From NCBI GenBank assembly GCA_963667815.1, contig OY764021.1: a stretch of DNA of 64,000 nt. The stretch is one strand, 5' to 3'. The notes below the pieces were generated by a model that saw only the letters and a list, made by a program, of their open reading frames with translations, was not told where the DNA came from and did not search any database. This document shows positions 48,795 to 56,096 of the stretch, one piece after another (position 1 is the first letter of the stretch; each line of letters begins with the position of its first letter). Origin of the DNA: Saccharicrinis sp963667815. GTDB taxonomy: Bacteria > Bacteroidota > Bacteroidia > Bacteroidales > Marinilabiliaceae. The translations under genes were made by a program, and so were the position numbers.

Positions 48795-50423
48795 ATGAAA
48801 CAATTATGCCGAAAATTTATAGCTCTTGTAGCCATTATACTTGTCCTGTTACCAGTTTATTCACAGAATATTATCAAAACAAAAGTTCCTAAGCTGGTTG
48901 TTTTTGTTAATATCGATGAATTACAAACAGAGCATCTCTTAAAATTCAAAAATAAATTTACCAAACATGGCTTTAATCAAATTATCGAAAGAGGCACCTT
49001 CTTTCACAATTCTGATTACGAAACTTCCACTACTTATAAAGGAACCAAACTTACTAATTTTTACACCGGTACATATCCGGGAATGCATGGTATTATAAGC
49101 GACAAGTGGTATAACTTAAACCAATCAGCAATTTCAAACGCTTATTCTTTTAATGCTGTTGATGCTGTTAATCATCCTGATTCAGGATATATCAGCACTT
49201 CTGAAATTCTTTCAAGTACAATAGCAGATGAACTGTTAATCATGACCAGAGGTAAATCAAAGGTTGCTTCTGTTGGTATTAACCCTGAAGATATTGCTTT
49301 CTTTTCCCACTCTGAACAAACATCTCAATACTGGTTCGACAGAACAACAGGAAACATGATTTGCTCTTCAAAAGATTCATTACAACAATGGGTTCAGAAG
49401 TTTAACTCAATGAAGTTTGCCAACATGTATATTAATCGCCAATGGGGACCTGCTTTTGACCTTAGAAACTACAATGAATTTGTTACAGGAGGCGATAAGG
49501 AAATGAGGCATTTTTTGTACGATTTAAAAGCACCTGATAACACCTTAATACCATATAGCAAAATACCAGGAACTCCTTTTGAAAATTATTTAATAAGAGA
49601 TTTTGCTGCTTCGCTTGTTATTAACGAAAATCTGGGTAAGGATGATTTTACAGATATTCTATCTGTTAATTTTACATGTAAACCATTTATTGAAGATGAG
49701 ATTGAACTTTTTGATGCAGAAGTTGAGGATATGTTATTAAGATTAGATGAGCAAATAGAATCCTTTATTCAAGTTATTAGAGACAATGTTGGACTGGAAC
49801 AAACGCTATTTATTTTTACATCTACTCCTACCATTAATTGGGGCTTAAAAACATTGCAAACAAACAATATTAGTACAGGTTACTTTAACGGACAAAAAAC
49901 ATCGGCATTGCTTAATCTGTATTTAATGGCTATTTATGGCCAGGGAAAATGGGTTAAAGGCTACGAAAACAAGCAGTTTTATTTAAATCACGAACTCATC
50001 AAAGAAAAAAATATTTCATTTGAGGAAATTCAAGATAAAGCTGCCAGATTTTTACTGGAAGTTTCAGGTGTACAAAATACTATAACCGGCATTAACCTTA
50101 GAACCAACAATTACACAAACGGAGTATATGGATTGATGCAGAAATCATATTATTTTGGTCGCTCTGGCGATTTATTTGTATCACTTAAACCTGGTTGGAT
50201 TGAAGAAGTAAAAGAAAATCAGAAACACTCATTTAAGTCTAACAGATGTACGATTCCTATGATCTTTTTTGGATGGAATATTAATCCTACTCAAATCATC
50301 GACAAAGTAAAAATGATTGATGTTGCACCTACTATTTCAACAATTCTTGAAATACCAAAACCCAACGGTGCCATAGGAAAACCGATTAAAGAAATTATAA
50401 AACAAATAGATTTTAAAAACTAA
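48795..50423 (+). CDS. Alkaline-phosphatase-superfamily (PafA/NPP-like) protein lacking catalytic residues
   Basis: A 542-residue exported protein with a signal peptide (LVAIILVLLPVYSQ, about 11-24). The fold is recognisable: FVNIDELQTEHL aligns with the metal-binding VVDQxRxDYL of PafA, and FYTGTYPGMHGII aligns with IYTGTTPAIHGII. At the nucleophile the PafA YTGPGHAS is YKGTKLTN here, so lysine K82 replaces the threonine. Downstream the D-x3-H and TADHG metal motifs are replaced (NFTCKPFIED and FTSTPTIN), and the last histidine loop reads KHSFKSNRC. Family loss of function is inferred. The start at 48795 is chosen for its signal peptide; a TTG at 48759 adds 12 residues. Confidence 0.78.
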   Translation: MKQLCRKFIALVAIILVLLPVYSQNIIKTKVPKLVVFVNIDELQTEHLLKFKNKFTKHGFNQIIERGTFFHNSDYETSTTYKGTKLTNFYTGTYPGMHGIISDKWYNLNQSAISNAYSFNAVDAVNHPDSGYISTSEILSSTIADELLIMTRGKSKVASVGINPEDIAFFSHSEQTSQYWFDRTTGNMICSSKDSLQQWVQKFNSMKFANMYINRQWGPAFDLRNYNEFVTGGDKEMRHFLYDLKAPDNTLIPYSKIPGTPFENYLIRDFAASLVINENLGKDDFTDILSVNFTCKPFIEDEIELFDAEVEDMLLRLDEQIESFIQVIRDNVGLEQTLFIFTSTPTINWGLKTLQTNNISTGYFNGQKTSALLNLYLMAIYGQGKWVKGYENKQFYLNHELIKEKNISFEEIQDKAARFLLEVSGVQNTITGINLRTNNYTNGVYGLMQKSYYFGRSGDLFVSLKPGWIEEVKENQKHSFKSNRCTIPMIFFGWNINPTQIIDKVKMIDVAPTISTILEIPKPNGAIGKPIKEIIKQIDFKN

Positions 50424-50460
50424 GATACCCCCTGGGTTCTCGCAATATAGAATTCAGGGC

Positions 50461-51192
50461 TTAATATGAGGAAATTACTTCTTTAAACTCTTTTAACAAG
50501 GATAAATCCTTTTCAAAGGCATTACCAACCACAATAACATCAGCCCCAGCATCACAGGCTGCTTTAACTTTTTCCTTAGTATTTAATCCTCCTCCAACAA
50601 TAAGTGGAATTGAAATATTTTGCTTTACAGCTTCAATCATCTCTACCGGAACCGGATTTAAGGCACCACTTCCCCCTTCAAGATATATTAATTTTTGACC
50701 AAGCATCTCCCCTGCCATAGCGGTAGCAACGGCAATATCCGTTTTTAGAGCAGGGATAGGTTTTGTTTGACTCATATATTCAACAGATGTAGTTGTACCT
50801 CCATCTATTAAAATATAACCTGTAGAAATCACCTCCATACCTGAACTTTTGATGACCGGAGCTGAAGCTACATGATTACCTATTAGTAGTTCAGGATTAC
50901 GTCCTGATATTAATGAAATAAACAATATTCCATCGGCATTAGTAGTAAGCTGTAAAAGACTTCCCGGGAAAAGTAGTACCGGAATTGTTAAATGCTTTTT
51001 TAAAACATCTACTGTACTTTCAGTTTTTTTGGTTACCAAACTCCCCCCTACCAATATAAGATCAGGAGCGGCAGTTTCCATTGCAGTAATAATTTTAAGA
51101 ATGTTCTCTTCCGGAAACTTATCCGGGTCGATAAGAACACAAAACACTTTTTTATTCGCTTTCTTTTTATCTAAAACAGATTCTAAAATCAT
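50461..51192 (-). CDS. Geranylgeranylglyceryl/heptaprenylglyceryl phosphate synthase family protein
   Basis: A 243-residue TIM-barrel protein of the GGGPS/PcrB family. CVLIDPDKFPEEN (about 18-30) is the N-terminal signature; LILVGGSLVT, LLFPGSLLQLTTNADGILFISLISG (in two parts: LLFPGSLLQL and TTNADGILFIS) and YLEGGSGA with PLIVGGGLNT complete the phosphate site. The family joins a polyprenyl diphosphate to sn-glycerol-1-phosphate. It is best known from archaea, and some Bacteroidota carry it. Chain length and product are unknown. It is the last gene of the mutY-gld block, 9 bases after the phosphopantetheinyl transferase gene. Confidence 0.88.
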   Translation of the reverse strand: MILESVLDKKKANKKVFCVLIDPDKFPEENILKIITAMETAAPDLILVGGSLVTKKTESTVDVLKKHLTIPVLLFPGSLLQLTTNADGILFISLISGRNPELLIGNHVASAPVIKSSGMEVISTGYILIDGGTTTSVEYMSQTKPIPALKTDIAVATAMAGEMLGQKLIYLEGGSGALNPVPVEMIEAVKQNISIPLIVGGGLNTKEKVKAACDAGADVIVVGNAFEKDLSLLKEFKEVISSY

Positions 51193-51201
51193 AAAAACAC
51201 C

Positions 51202-51828
51202 TTAACAATGGTAAACCAAATAAAAATCTTTGGAAGTAATATATTTATAGGTCAATTCAACCTCTTTATTCAAACAAAACAAGGCTTTTATTTCTCCCTC
51301 ACAACTTAATTTAAAAGGATAACACTTTAAATCCCGATTAAAAATAACACTCTTTTCATCGAAGATTTTATACATGGCCTCCTTTAAACTCCATAATAAA
51401 GTAAAATATTCGAGTTGCTTCGATTCCGGAATAAAAGCCTTTTCTTCGGAACTCACAAACCTGTCGTACACTTTAACAACCCTTTCACTTGGATGCTCAA
51501 TATCAATACCAGAATATGCTCCTTTTGATAAGACAACTGCTGCAAACCCTTTTGTATGACTGATGCTTAAGTTATAAGTTGAATTTTCTAAAATCGGTCT
51601 TCCCGTATCCAAATAGTTAATCACAGGATCTGTTTGAATCAATGCTTTAATCAAACAACGTGTTGCCAGAAATTCTAATTTACGTTTATCTAATCTAAAA
51701 GCATTTAGCCTGTTTAATTCAGCCTCACTCAAATTAAGCTGTTTCAACAATTCATCAACTGATTCAGAAATCTCCCATACCGCTAATATTCCACCATTAG
51801 CTTCTTCCTTTTTTAAATATACAGGCAT
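51202..51828 (-). CDS. 4'-phosphopantetheinyl transferase (Sfp superfamily)
   Basis: A 208-residue enzyme that attaches the phosphopantetheine arm of CoA to acyl or peptidyl carrier proteins. The magnesium motif is GIDIEH in SKGAYSGIDIEHPSERV, and the second motif is LLWSLKEAMYK (W-K-E-A-x-x-K). NLSISHTKGFAAVV precedes them. The start at 51828 overlaps the last base of the gldD stop codon (TAATG), the usual signature of translational coupling; an ATG at 51855 would overlap gldD by 28 bases. The carrier partner is not in the window. Confidence 0.87.
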   Translation of the reverse strand: MPVYLKKEEANGGILAVWEISESVDELLKQLNLSEAELNRLNAFRLDKRKLEFLATRCLIKALIQTDPVINYLDTGRPILENSTYNLSISHTKGFAAVVLSKGAYSGIDIEHPSERVVKVYDRFVSSEEKAFIPESKQLEYFTLLWSLKEAMYKIFDEKSVIFNRDLKCYPFKLSCEGEIKALFCLNKEVELTYKYITSKDFYLVYHC

Positions 51829-52430
51829 TACTTGCTTTTTGGTAAGGATTTCCATTCAAAGGTTTCCATCATATGCATGATATCCTCCTTTACAAAGTCA
51901 ACCACTGGAGCTAACGAATCTTTATTGGGAATGGCATTAAAGTATAATGATCCACGAAGAAAATTACGAACACTATCTGTTAAAAAAAATTGAATAGAAG
52001 ATGCTGCATCTCCTTTTATATCATATAAAATTCCATAAACGTTTTTTTCCGGAGCTGAAAATAATTTTTCTCCAATAGCATCAGCCTTAATTGAATGTTT
52101 ATAAGCTAACTTTCTATTGTCTTCTAACATTTCAGCTAAATTATCTTTAACCACCTTATAACTCAAATGAATTTTTCCATTATAAGCTGGATAGTCAATA
52201 TTTATCCAATAAGGTTCTGCATTTGCAGCCTTATCCTGTATAATTCTCGTATATTCTGGATATTCAAAGAAGTACGGATATTTATTTTCCAATGAATCGT
52301 ATTTATGCTCAGGAAATGAAATTCTAAAATAAGCTCTTGGCTTAGGTGTAGGTGTATTTGTACAGCCCCAACCCATTAAAATAAGTATAGCTAATGTTAT
52401 ACCAGTTTTTATAAATACTTTAAATTGCAT
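51828..52430 (-). CDS. gldD: Gliding motility lipoprotein GldD
   Basis: A 200-residue lipoprotein with a type II signal (LAILILMGWGC, acylated C23) and the conserved RAYFRISFPEHKY segment at the start of the mature protein. GldD is required for gliding and type IX secretion in Flavobacterium johnsoniae, where it works with GldE. It follows gldE by 7 bases and precedes the phosphopantetheinyl transferase with a one-base overlap. Motility itself cannot be inferred, since non-gliding Bacteroidota also have gldD. Confidence 0.92.
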   Translation of the reverse strand: MQFKVFIKTGITLAILILMGWGCTNTPTPKPRAYFRISFPEHKYDSLENKYPYFFEYPEYTRIIQDKAANAEPYWINIDYPAYNGKIHLSYKVVKDNLAEMLEDNRKLAYKHSIKADAIGEKLFSAPEKNVYGILYDIKGDAASSIQFFLTDSVRNFLRGSLYFNAIPNKDSLAPVVDFVKEDIMHMMETFEWKSLPKSK

Positions 52431-52437
52431 AGCTTAC

Positions 52438-53769
52438 TTATGATTTTTGTTTTTTATGTTCGTATTTAATCTTTTTAATTCTTCTTGAATCCACAGAAAT
52501 AACAGTAAATGTATGCGTTCCAAAACTAATCTTTTCATTTTTATCCGGAATTTCTCCCTTCATTTCTAAAATTAATCCGGCCAATGTTTCTGCTTCACCT
52601 TTTATACCGTCAAAAACATTTTCACTGATCTCTGTTACTTTATAAAAATCATTAAGCAATGTTTTGCCTTCAAAAACGATACTACCATCCGGCTGTAAGG
52701 CATAAAGAGATTCTTCATCATCCATTTCATCACTAATTTCGCCAACAATCTCTTCCAAAATATCTTCCAGAGAAACAATTCCTGACGTTCCCCCATACTC
52801 ATCAACCACAATAGCCAAGTGAACTTTATTCAACTGAAACTCCTCTAATAAATCATCAATCTTTTTAGTTTCAGGAATAAAATATGGTGCACGCATTAAT
52901 TTTTGCCAATCAAAATCTTCATCTTCATTTATGTAGGCTAATAAGTCTTTTACATAAAGTACACCCTTCACATTATCCGGAGTATTCTCAAAAATTGGAA
53001 TTCTACTATAACCGGAATCTATTATCACCGATAAAACTTTATTATAAGTGCTTGTAATTTCTATGTCAATAACATCAATTCTTGGAGTCATTATTTCTGC
53101 CGCACTGATATTCCCAAACTTCACAATTCCTTCAAGAATTTCTTTTTCATCAGTTATTTCATCGCTGGTTAATTCAAGCGCCTGAGAGATGTCATCCAAA
53201 GAAATCATAGTTGACTTTTTTGCAATCCTTCTGTTTACAAAACTAGAAGAGCTAACTAAAAGCAGACTTAGTGGACTAAATATTCCTTTAATTACCATGA
53301 TTGGATAAGCCATCACTTCAGCAAATCGTTTTGAAAATTTGGAAGCATACACTTTAGGCAGGATCTCTCCAAAAAATAAAATTATTGCAGTGATACCAAT
53401 CACTTCAACTACAAACTTAATCCATTCGGGCTTTCCAAAATGTACTAATGAATTGGTTATAAATGCAGATAAAATTACAATTCCAACATTTACAAAATTA
53501 TTACCAATAAGAATGGTTGCTAATAGCTGTTCTGGACTCTTTAAATGCTGCAATATTTTTTTACTGGTCTTATTATTCATCTCTTCAATTTCACTAATAT
53601 CCTGTGGACTTAATGAAAAGTATGCTACTTCTGATCCTGATAACAATGCAGAAAAGCACAAAAGAATAAACAACGCAAATATTGCCACCGAAGTTCCTAT
53701 TGTTAATGGCAAAAATTCAACAGCCATCATTGATGGCAATATATTTGAAATAATCAGGTCCGTTTCCAA
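52438..53769 (-). CDS. gldE: GldE, CNNM/CBS-domain (hemolysin/CorC-like) membrane protein
   Basis: A 443-residue inner-membrane protein. Four hydrophobic helices of the CNNM domain lead the protein, including LLCFSALLSGSEVAYFSLSP. A CBS pair follows (IMTPRIDVIDIEIT and KIDDLLEEFQLNKVHLAIVVDEYGGTSG in two parts: KIDDLLEEFQLNKVH and LAIVVDEYGGTSG), then the CorC_HlyC domain (SIVFEGKTLLNDFY). A frame is open from 53841, inside ssb; I place the start at a TTG at 53769, giving ETDLIISNILP at the N-terminus and a 22-base gap after ssb. GldE supports GldD in gliding and secretion. Confidence 0.87.
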   Translation of the reverse strand: METDLIISNILPSMMAVEFLPLTIGTSVAIFALFILLCFSALLSGSEVAYFSLSPQDISEIEEMNNKTSKKILQHLKSPEQLLATILIGNNFVNVGIVILSAFITNSLVHFGKPEWIKFVVEVIGITAIILFFGEILPKVYASKFSKRFAEVMAYPIMVIKGIFSPLSLLLVSSSSFVNRRIAKKSTMISLDDISQALELTSDEITDEKEILEGIVKFGNISAAEIMTPRIDVIDIEITSTYNKVLSVIIDSGYSRIPIFENTPDNVKGVLYVKDLLAYINEDEDFDWQKLMRAPYFIPETKKIDDLLEEFQLNKVHLAIVVDEYGGTSGIVSLEDILEEIVGEISDEMDDEESLYALQPDGSIVFEGKTLLNDFYKVTEISENVFDGIKGEAETLAGLILEMKGEIPDKNEKISFGTHTFTVISVDSRRIKKIKYEHKKQKS

Positions 53770-53791
53770 GAATAAAATGATTAAGTGAATA

Positions 53792-54277
53792 TTAAAATGG
53801 TAAATCATCCTGATCTGAAGCTTCACCAAGAATATCATCATTACCCATTGTATTAGGCATAGAGTTTTGATTCATTGGTGAATTCTGAATTGGTGCCTGT
53901 TGACCCATTGAATTTGATGGTCCGTTACTTCCCGGGTTATCAGACTTACGGCCTAATAATTGAATATTGTCGGCATAAACTTCAGTCGTATATCTCTTAT
54001 TCCCATCTTTATCGTCCCATGATCTGGTACGTAACTTTCCCTCAATATATATTTGGGTTCCTTTTTTAACATAGTTCTCAACAACTTTTGCCAAACCTCC
54101 CCAAACTACCACATTGTGCCATTCAGTTCGCTCAGGAATTTGTTGTCCCGAACTAGTTGTAAAACCACGCTCTGTTGTAGCTATTGGGAAATTAGCTACA
54201 GCTCTATCGTTTTCAAAATATCTGATTTCAGGATCCTTTCCTACGTTTCCTATTAAAATTACTTTATTTACTGACAT
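53792..54277 (-). CDS. ssb: Single-stranded DNA-binding protein
   Basis: A 161-residue SSB. The OB fold covers residues 1-112 (NKVILIGNVGKDPEIRYF at the start, EWHNVVVWGGLAKVVENYVKKG split as EWHNVVVWGG and LAKVVENYVKKG, and YIEGKLRTRSWDDKDG). A Gln/Asn/Met/Pro-rich linker leads to the acidic tip DQDDLPF that recruits partner proteins. It lies between mutY and gldE, a conserved Bacteroidota order. A 99-base gap separates it from mutY. Confidence 0.96.
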   Translation of the reverse strand: MSVNKVILIGNVGKDPEIRYFENDRAVANFPIATTERGFTTSSGQQIPERTEWHNVVVWGGLAKVVENYVKKGTQIYIEGKLRTRSWDDKDGNKRYTTEVYADNIQLLGRKSDNPGSNGPSNSMGQQAPIQNSPMNQNSMPNTMGNDDILGEASDQDDLPF

Positions 54278-54376
54278 ATATTTTTTACTATTTTCTTTAA
54301 GAATGATAAAAATACAAAACTTAAATTCGTTTACAAATATACCATGAATTAGAATTAGTGCTCATCAAAAACTATA

Positions 54377-55420
54377 TTATAATATATGCTTACAAAAATT
54401 TTCAAGCGGTTTTGGTAGTGCATATTCCTCGATATCATTCAAATCTATTAATTGGTAGTCTGCTGGTAAATTATGATTCTCCATATCCACCTGAATACTT
54501 ATAATACGGATATGTAGTGTTTGGTGCGTGAGTTTATGCTTTATGTTTTGAACAGAAGTAATATTAGCTCCTTTTATAAAGGAAAAATTCCACTTACTTA
54601 AAACACCCTCTTCAGACTCTTCTTTCGTAGTTTCAATTAAAGGAAATTGATACAAGCCCTTCCAAATATCATTCTGGTTACGTTTTTGTATTAAAGTTTG
54701 GTTTTGTTGCCCCCTTATAAATAAAAAGTTAAGGAACCGTTGTTTTATCTTAAGTTTTTTTTCTTTCACAGGAAGTTTATCAACCATCCCTTTTTTAAGC
54801 GCAACACATTCCATTTCAAACATACATCCATTACATTTCGGAAGCTTTGGGGTACAATAAATAGCTCCAAATTCCATAAGCGCCTGATTAAAGGTTCCAT
54901 GATCGCCATCATCATTTAATTCATGGGCTAAAGATTCTATTTCCTTTTTTCCTTTAGATGTATTAATTGGTGTATCAATACCAAAAATTCTTGTTAACAC
55001 TCTAAAAACATTTCCATCTACTACTGTTCTATGCTCATTAAAACAAATGGAACTTATTGCAGCAGCCGTATAAGGACCAATTCCTTTTAACTTAATCAAC
55101 TGATCATAGTTATTCGGAAATTTACCTTTCAAATTGTAAGCAACCTCTTTTGCTGCTTCATGCATATTTCTTGCCCTGGAATAATAGCCCAGACCTTCCC
55201 ACTGCTTAAGCACTTCATCTTCAGCTGCATTTGCTAAATCTAGTACGGTTGGGAAACGGTTTACAAAGTTGATATAGTAATTTAATCCTTGATTTACACG
55301 GGTTTGCTGAAGTATAATTTCAGATACCCAAACCCTGTACGGATCACTTGTTTTACGCCATGGAAGATCACGTTCATTCTGTTTATACCACACAATCAGG
55401 CCTCTACTGAATCTTGACAT
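54377..55420 (-). CDS. mutY: A/G-specific adenine DNA glycosylase
   Basis: A 347-residue base-excision enzyme that removes adenine opposite 8-oxoguanine. WVSEIILQQTRV holds the catalytic glutamate, LKGIGPYTAAAISSI is the helix-hairpin-helix, VDGNVFRVLTRIF the catalytic aspartate, and C-x6-C-x2-C-x5-C (CTPKLPKCNGCMFEMEC) the 4Fe-4S cluster. A C-terminal Nudix-like domain follows. I chose the ATG at 55420 because a -7 box covers 55436-55443; the ATG at 55438 would lie inside the promoter. Confidence 0.95.
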   Translation of the reverse strand: MSRFSRGLIVWYKQNERDLPWRKTSDPYRVWVSEIILQQTRVNQGLNYYINFVNRFPTVLDLANAAEDEVLKQWEGLGYYSRARNMHEAAKEVAYNLKGKFPNNYDQLIKLKGIGPYTAAAISSICFNEHRTVVDGNVFRVLTRIFGIDTPINTSKGKKEIESLAHELNDDGDHGTFNQALMEFGAIYCTPKLPKCNGCMFEMECVALKKGMVDKLPVKEKKLKIKQRFLNFLFIRGQQNQTLIQKRNQNDIWKGLYQFPLIETTKEESEEGVLSKWNFSFIKGANITSVQNIKHKLTHQTLHIRIISIQVDMENHNLPADYQLIDLNDIEEYALPKPLENFCKHIL

Positions 55421-55435
55421 TGTATTAATTTTTAT

Positions 55436-55443
55436 CAAAAATA
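55436..55443 (-). promoter_or_regulatory. -7 box (TATTTTTG, minus strand) for mutY
   Basis: An exact match 15 bases upstream of the ATG at 55420. It places transcription initiation downstream of the alternative ATG at 55438. Confidence 0.5.
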
Positions 55444-55476
55444 ACCTTTTTGTTTTTTTTTATTTCGAAATCGTTA

Positions 55477-55484
55477 TATCTTTG
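55477..55484 (+). promoter_or_regulatory. -7 box (TATCTTTG) for HU
   Basis: An exact match followed by CA, 58 bases before the HU ATG. A TTTG at 55449-55452 lies 24 bases upstream, slightly too far for the usual -33 spacing. Confidence 0.6.
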
Positions 55485-55542
55485 CAGTCTGAATTTTTAG
55501 AAAATTAATGTAATTAGTTGATATAAATAATTTTAAAGAGAT

Positions 55543-55827
55543 ATGACAAAGGCTGATATCGTAAACGAGATTTCTAAGAATACTGGAATAGAAAAAGTTA
55601 CAGTACAAAAAACTATTGAAGCTTTTATGGATACTATAAAAGGTTCATTAGTAAAAGGAAAGAATGTTTATTTGCGTGGATTTGGAAGTTTTATCGTTAA
55701 AGAAAGAGCAGAAAAAACTGCTCGTAACATTTCAAAGAACACAACAATCATCATTCCTAAACACTATATTCCAGCATTTAAGCCTTCTAAAACTTTTGTA
55801 ACGAAAGTTAAGAACAACGTTAAGTAA
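55543..55827 (+). CDS. HU-family DNA-binding protein
   Basis: A 94-residue histone-like protein. Helical N-terminus (TKADIVNEISKNTGIEKVTV), the beta-arm with LRGFGSFIVKERAEKTARN, and the terminal PAFKPSKTF. It bends and compacts DNA as a dimer. The N-terminus and the position before the 30-residue ribosomal microprotein gene and rng are conserved in Bacteroidota. Another HU/IHF paralogue could exist elsewhere in the genome. Confidence 0.95.
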   Translation: MTKADIVNEISKNTGIEKVTVQKTIEAFMDTIKGSLVKGKNVYLRGFGSFIVKERAEKTARNISKNTTIIIPKHYIPAFKPSKTFVTKVKNNVK

Positions 55828-55857
55828 CTGGATATTAATAAGTAAAAAAGTTGGATT

Positions 55858-55950
55858 ATGCCAAGCGGAAAGAAAAGAAAAAGACATAAGATGGCTACGC
55901 ATAAGCGTAAGAAAAGGCTTAGAAAAAATAGGCACAAGAAGAAGAAGTAA
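55858..55950 (+). CDS. 30-residue very basic AURKAIP1/COX24-domain ribosomal protein (bS22/mS38-like)
   Basis: A 30-residue peptide, MPSGKKRKRHKMATHKRKKR followed by LRKNRHKKKK, with 20 lysines, arginines or histidines plus the KMATHKRKKRLRK motif of the AURKAIP1/COX24 C-terminal domain. Mitochondrial mS38 and mycobacterial bS22 belong to this family and sit on the small subunit near helix 44. It follows HU by 30 bases and shares its transcript. Too short for a usual frame cut-off, but the motif and position leave little doubt. Confidence 0.88.
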   Translation: MPSGKKRKRHKMATHKRKKRLRKNRHKKKK

Positions 55951-55979
55951 TCTTCACCATTTTATTTAGAAAAGATTAT

Positions 55980-56026
55980 AAAGAACAAACATTCGAAGTT
56001 ATTTCTTCTTGTTTGTTCTTTGTTTT
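55980..56026 (+). terminator. Probable terminator after the HU-microprotein unit
   Basis: An 11-bp stem AAAGAACAAAC/GTTTGTTCTTT (55980-55990 with 56011-56021) with a 20-base loop and a GTTTTAT tail. Confidence 0.55.
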
Positions 56027-56042
56027 ATGTACATGTTTGAAA

Positions 56043-56064
56043 CCTAATATAAATGTATATTAGG
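56043..56064 (+). promoter_or_regulatory. Perfect 9-bp inverted repeat in the rng leader
   Basis: CCTAATATA-AATG-TATATTAGG, ending 32 bases before the GTG start of rng. It could fold as an RNA hairpin with a 4-base loop or act as an operator. Confidence 0.45.
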
Positions 56065-56096
56065 AAAAATAGAATTTATTGTAAATACCTACTATA

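Noticed and set aside
50424..50460. Terminator between the phosphatase-fold gene and the GGGP synthase gene
   Set aside because: A 10-bp stem with two G-T pairs exists, but no T-run follows on either strand.
53339..53788. 149-codon plus-strand frame opposite gldE
   Set aside because: Antisense to the conserved membrane helices of gldE; no domain or start context.
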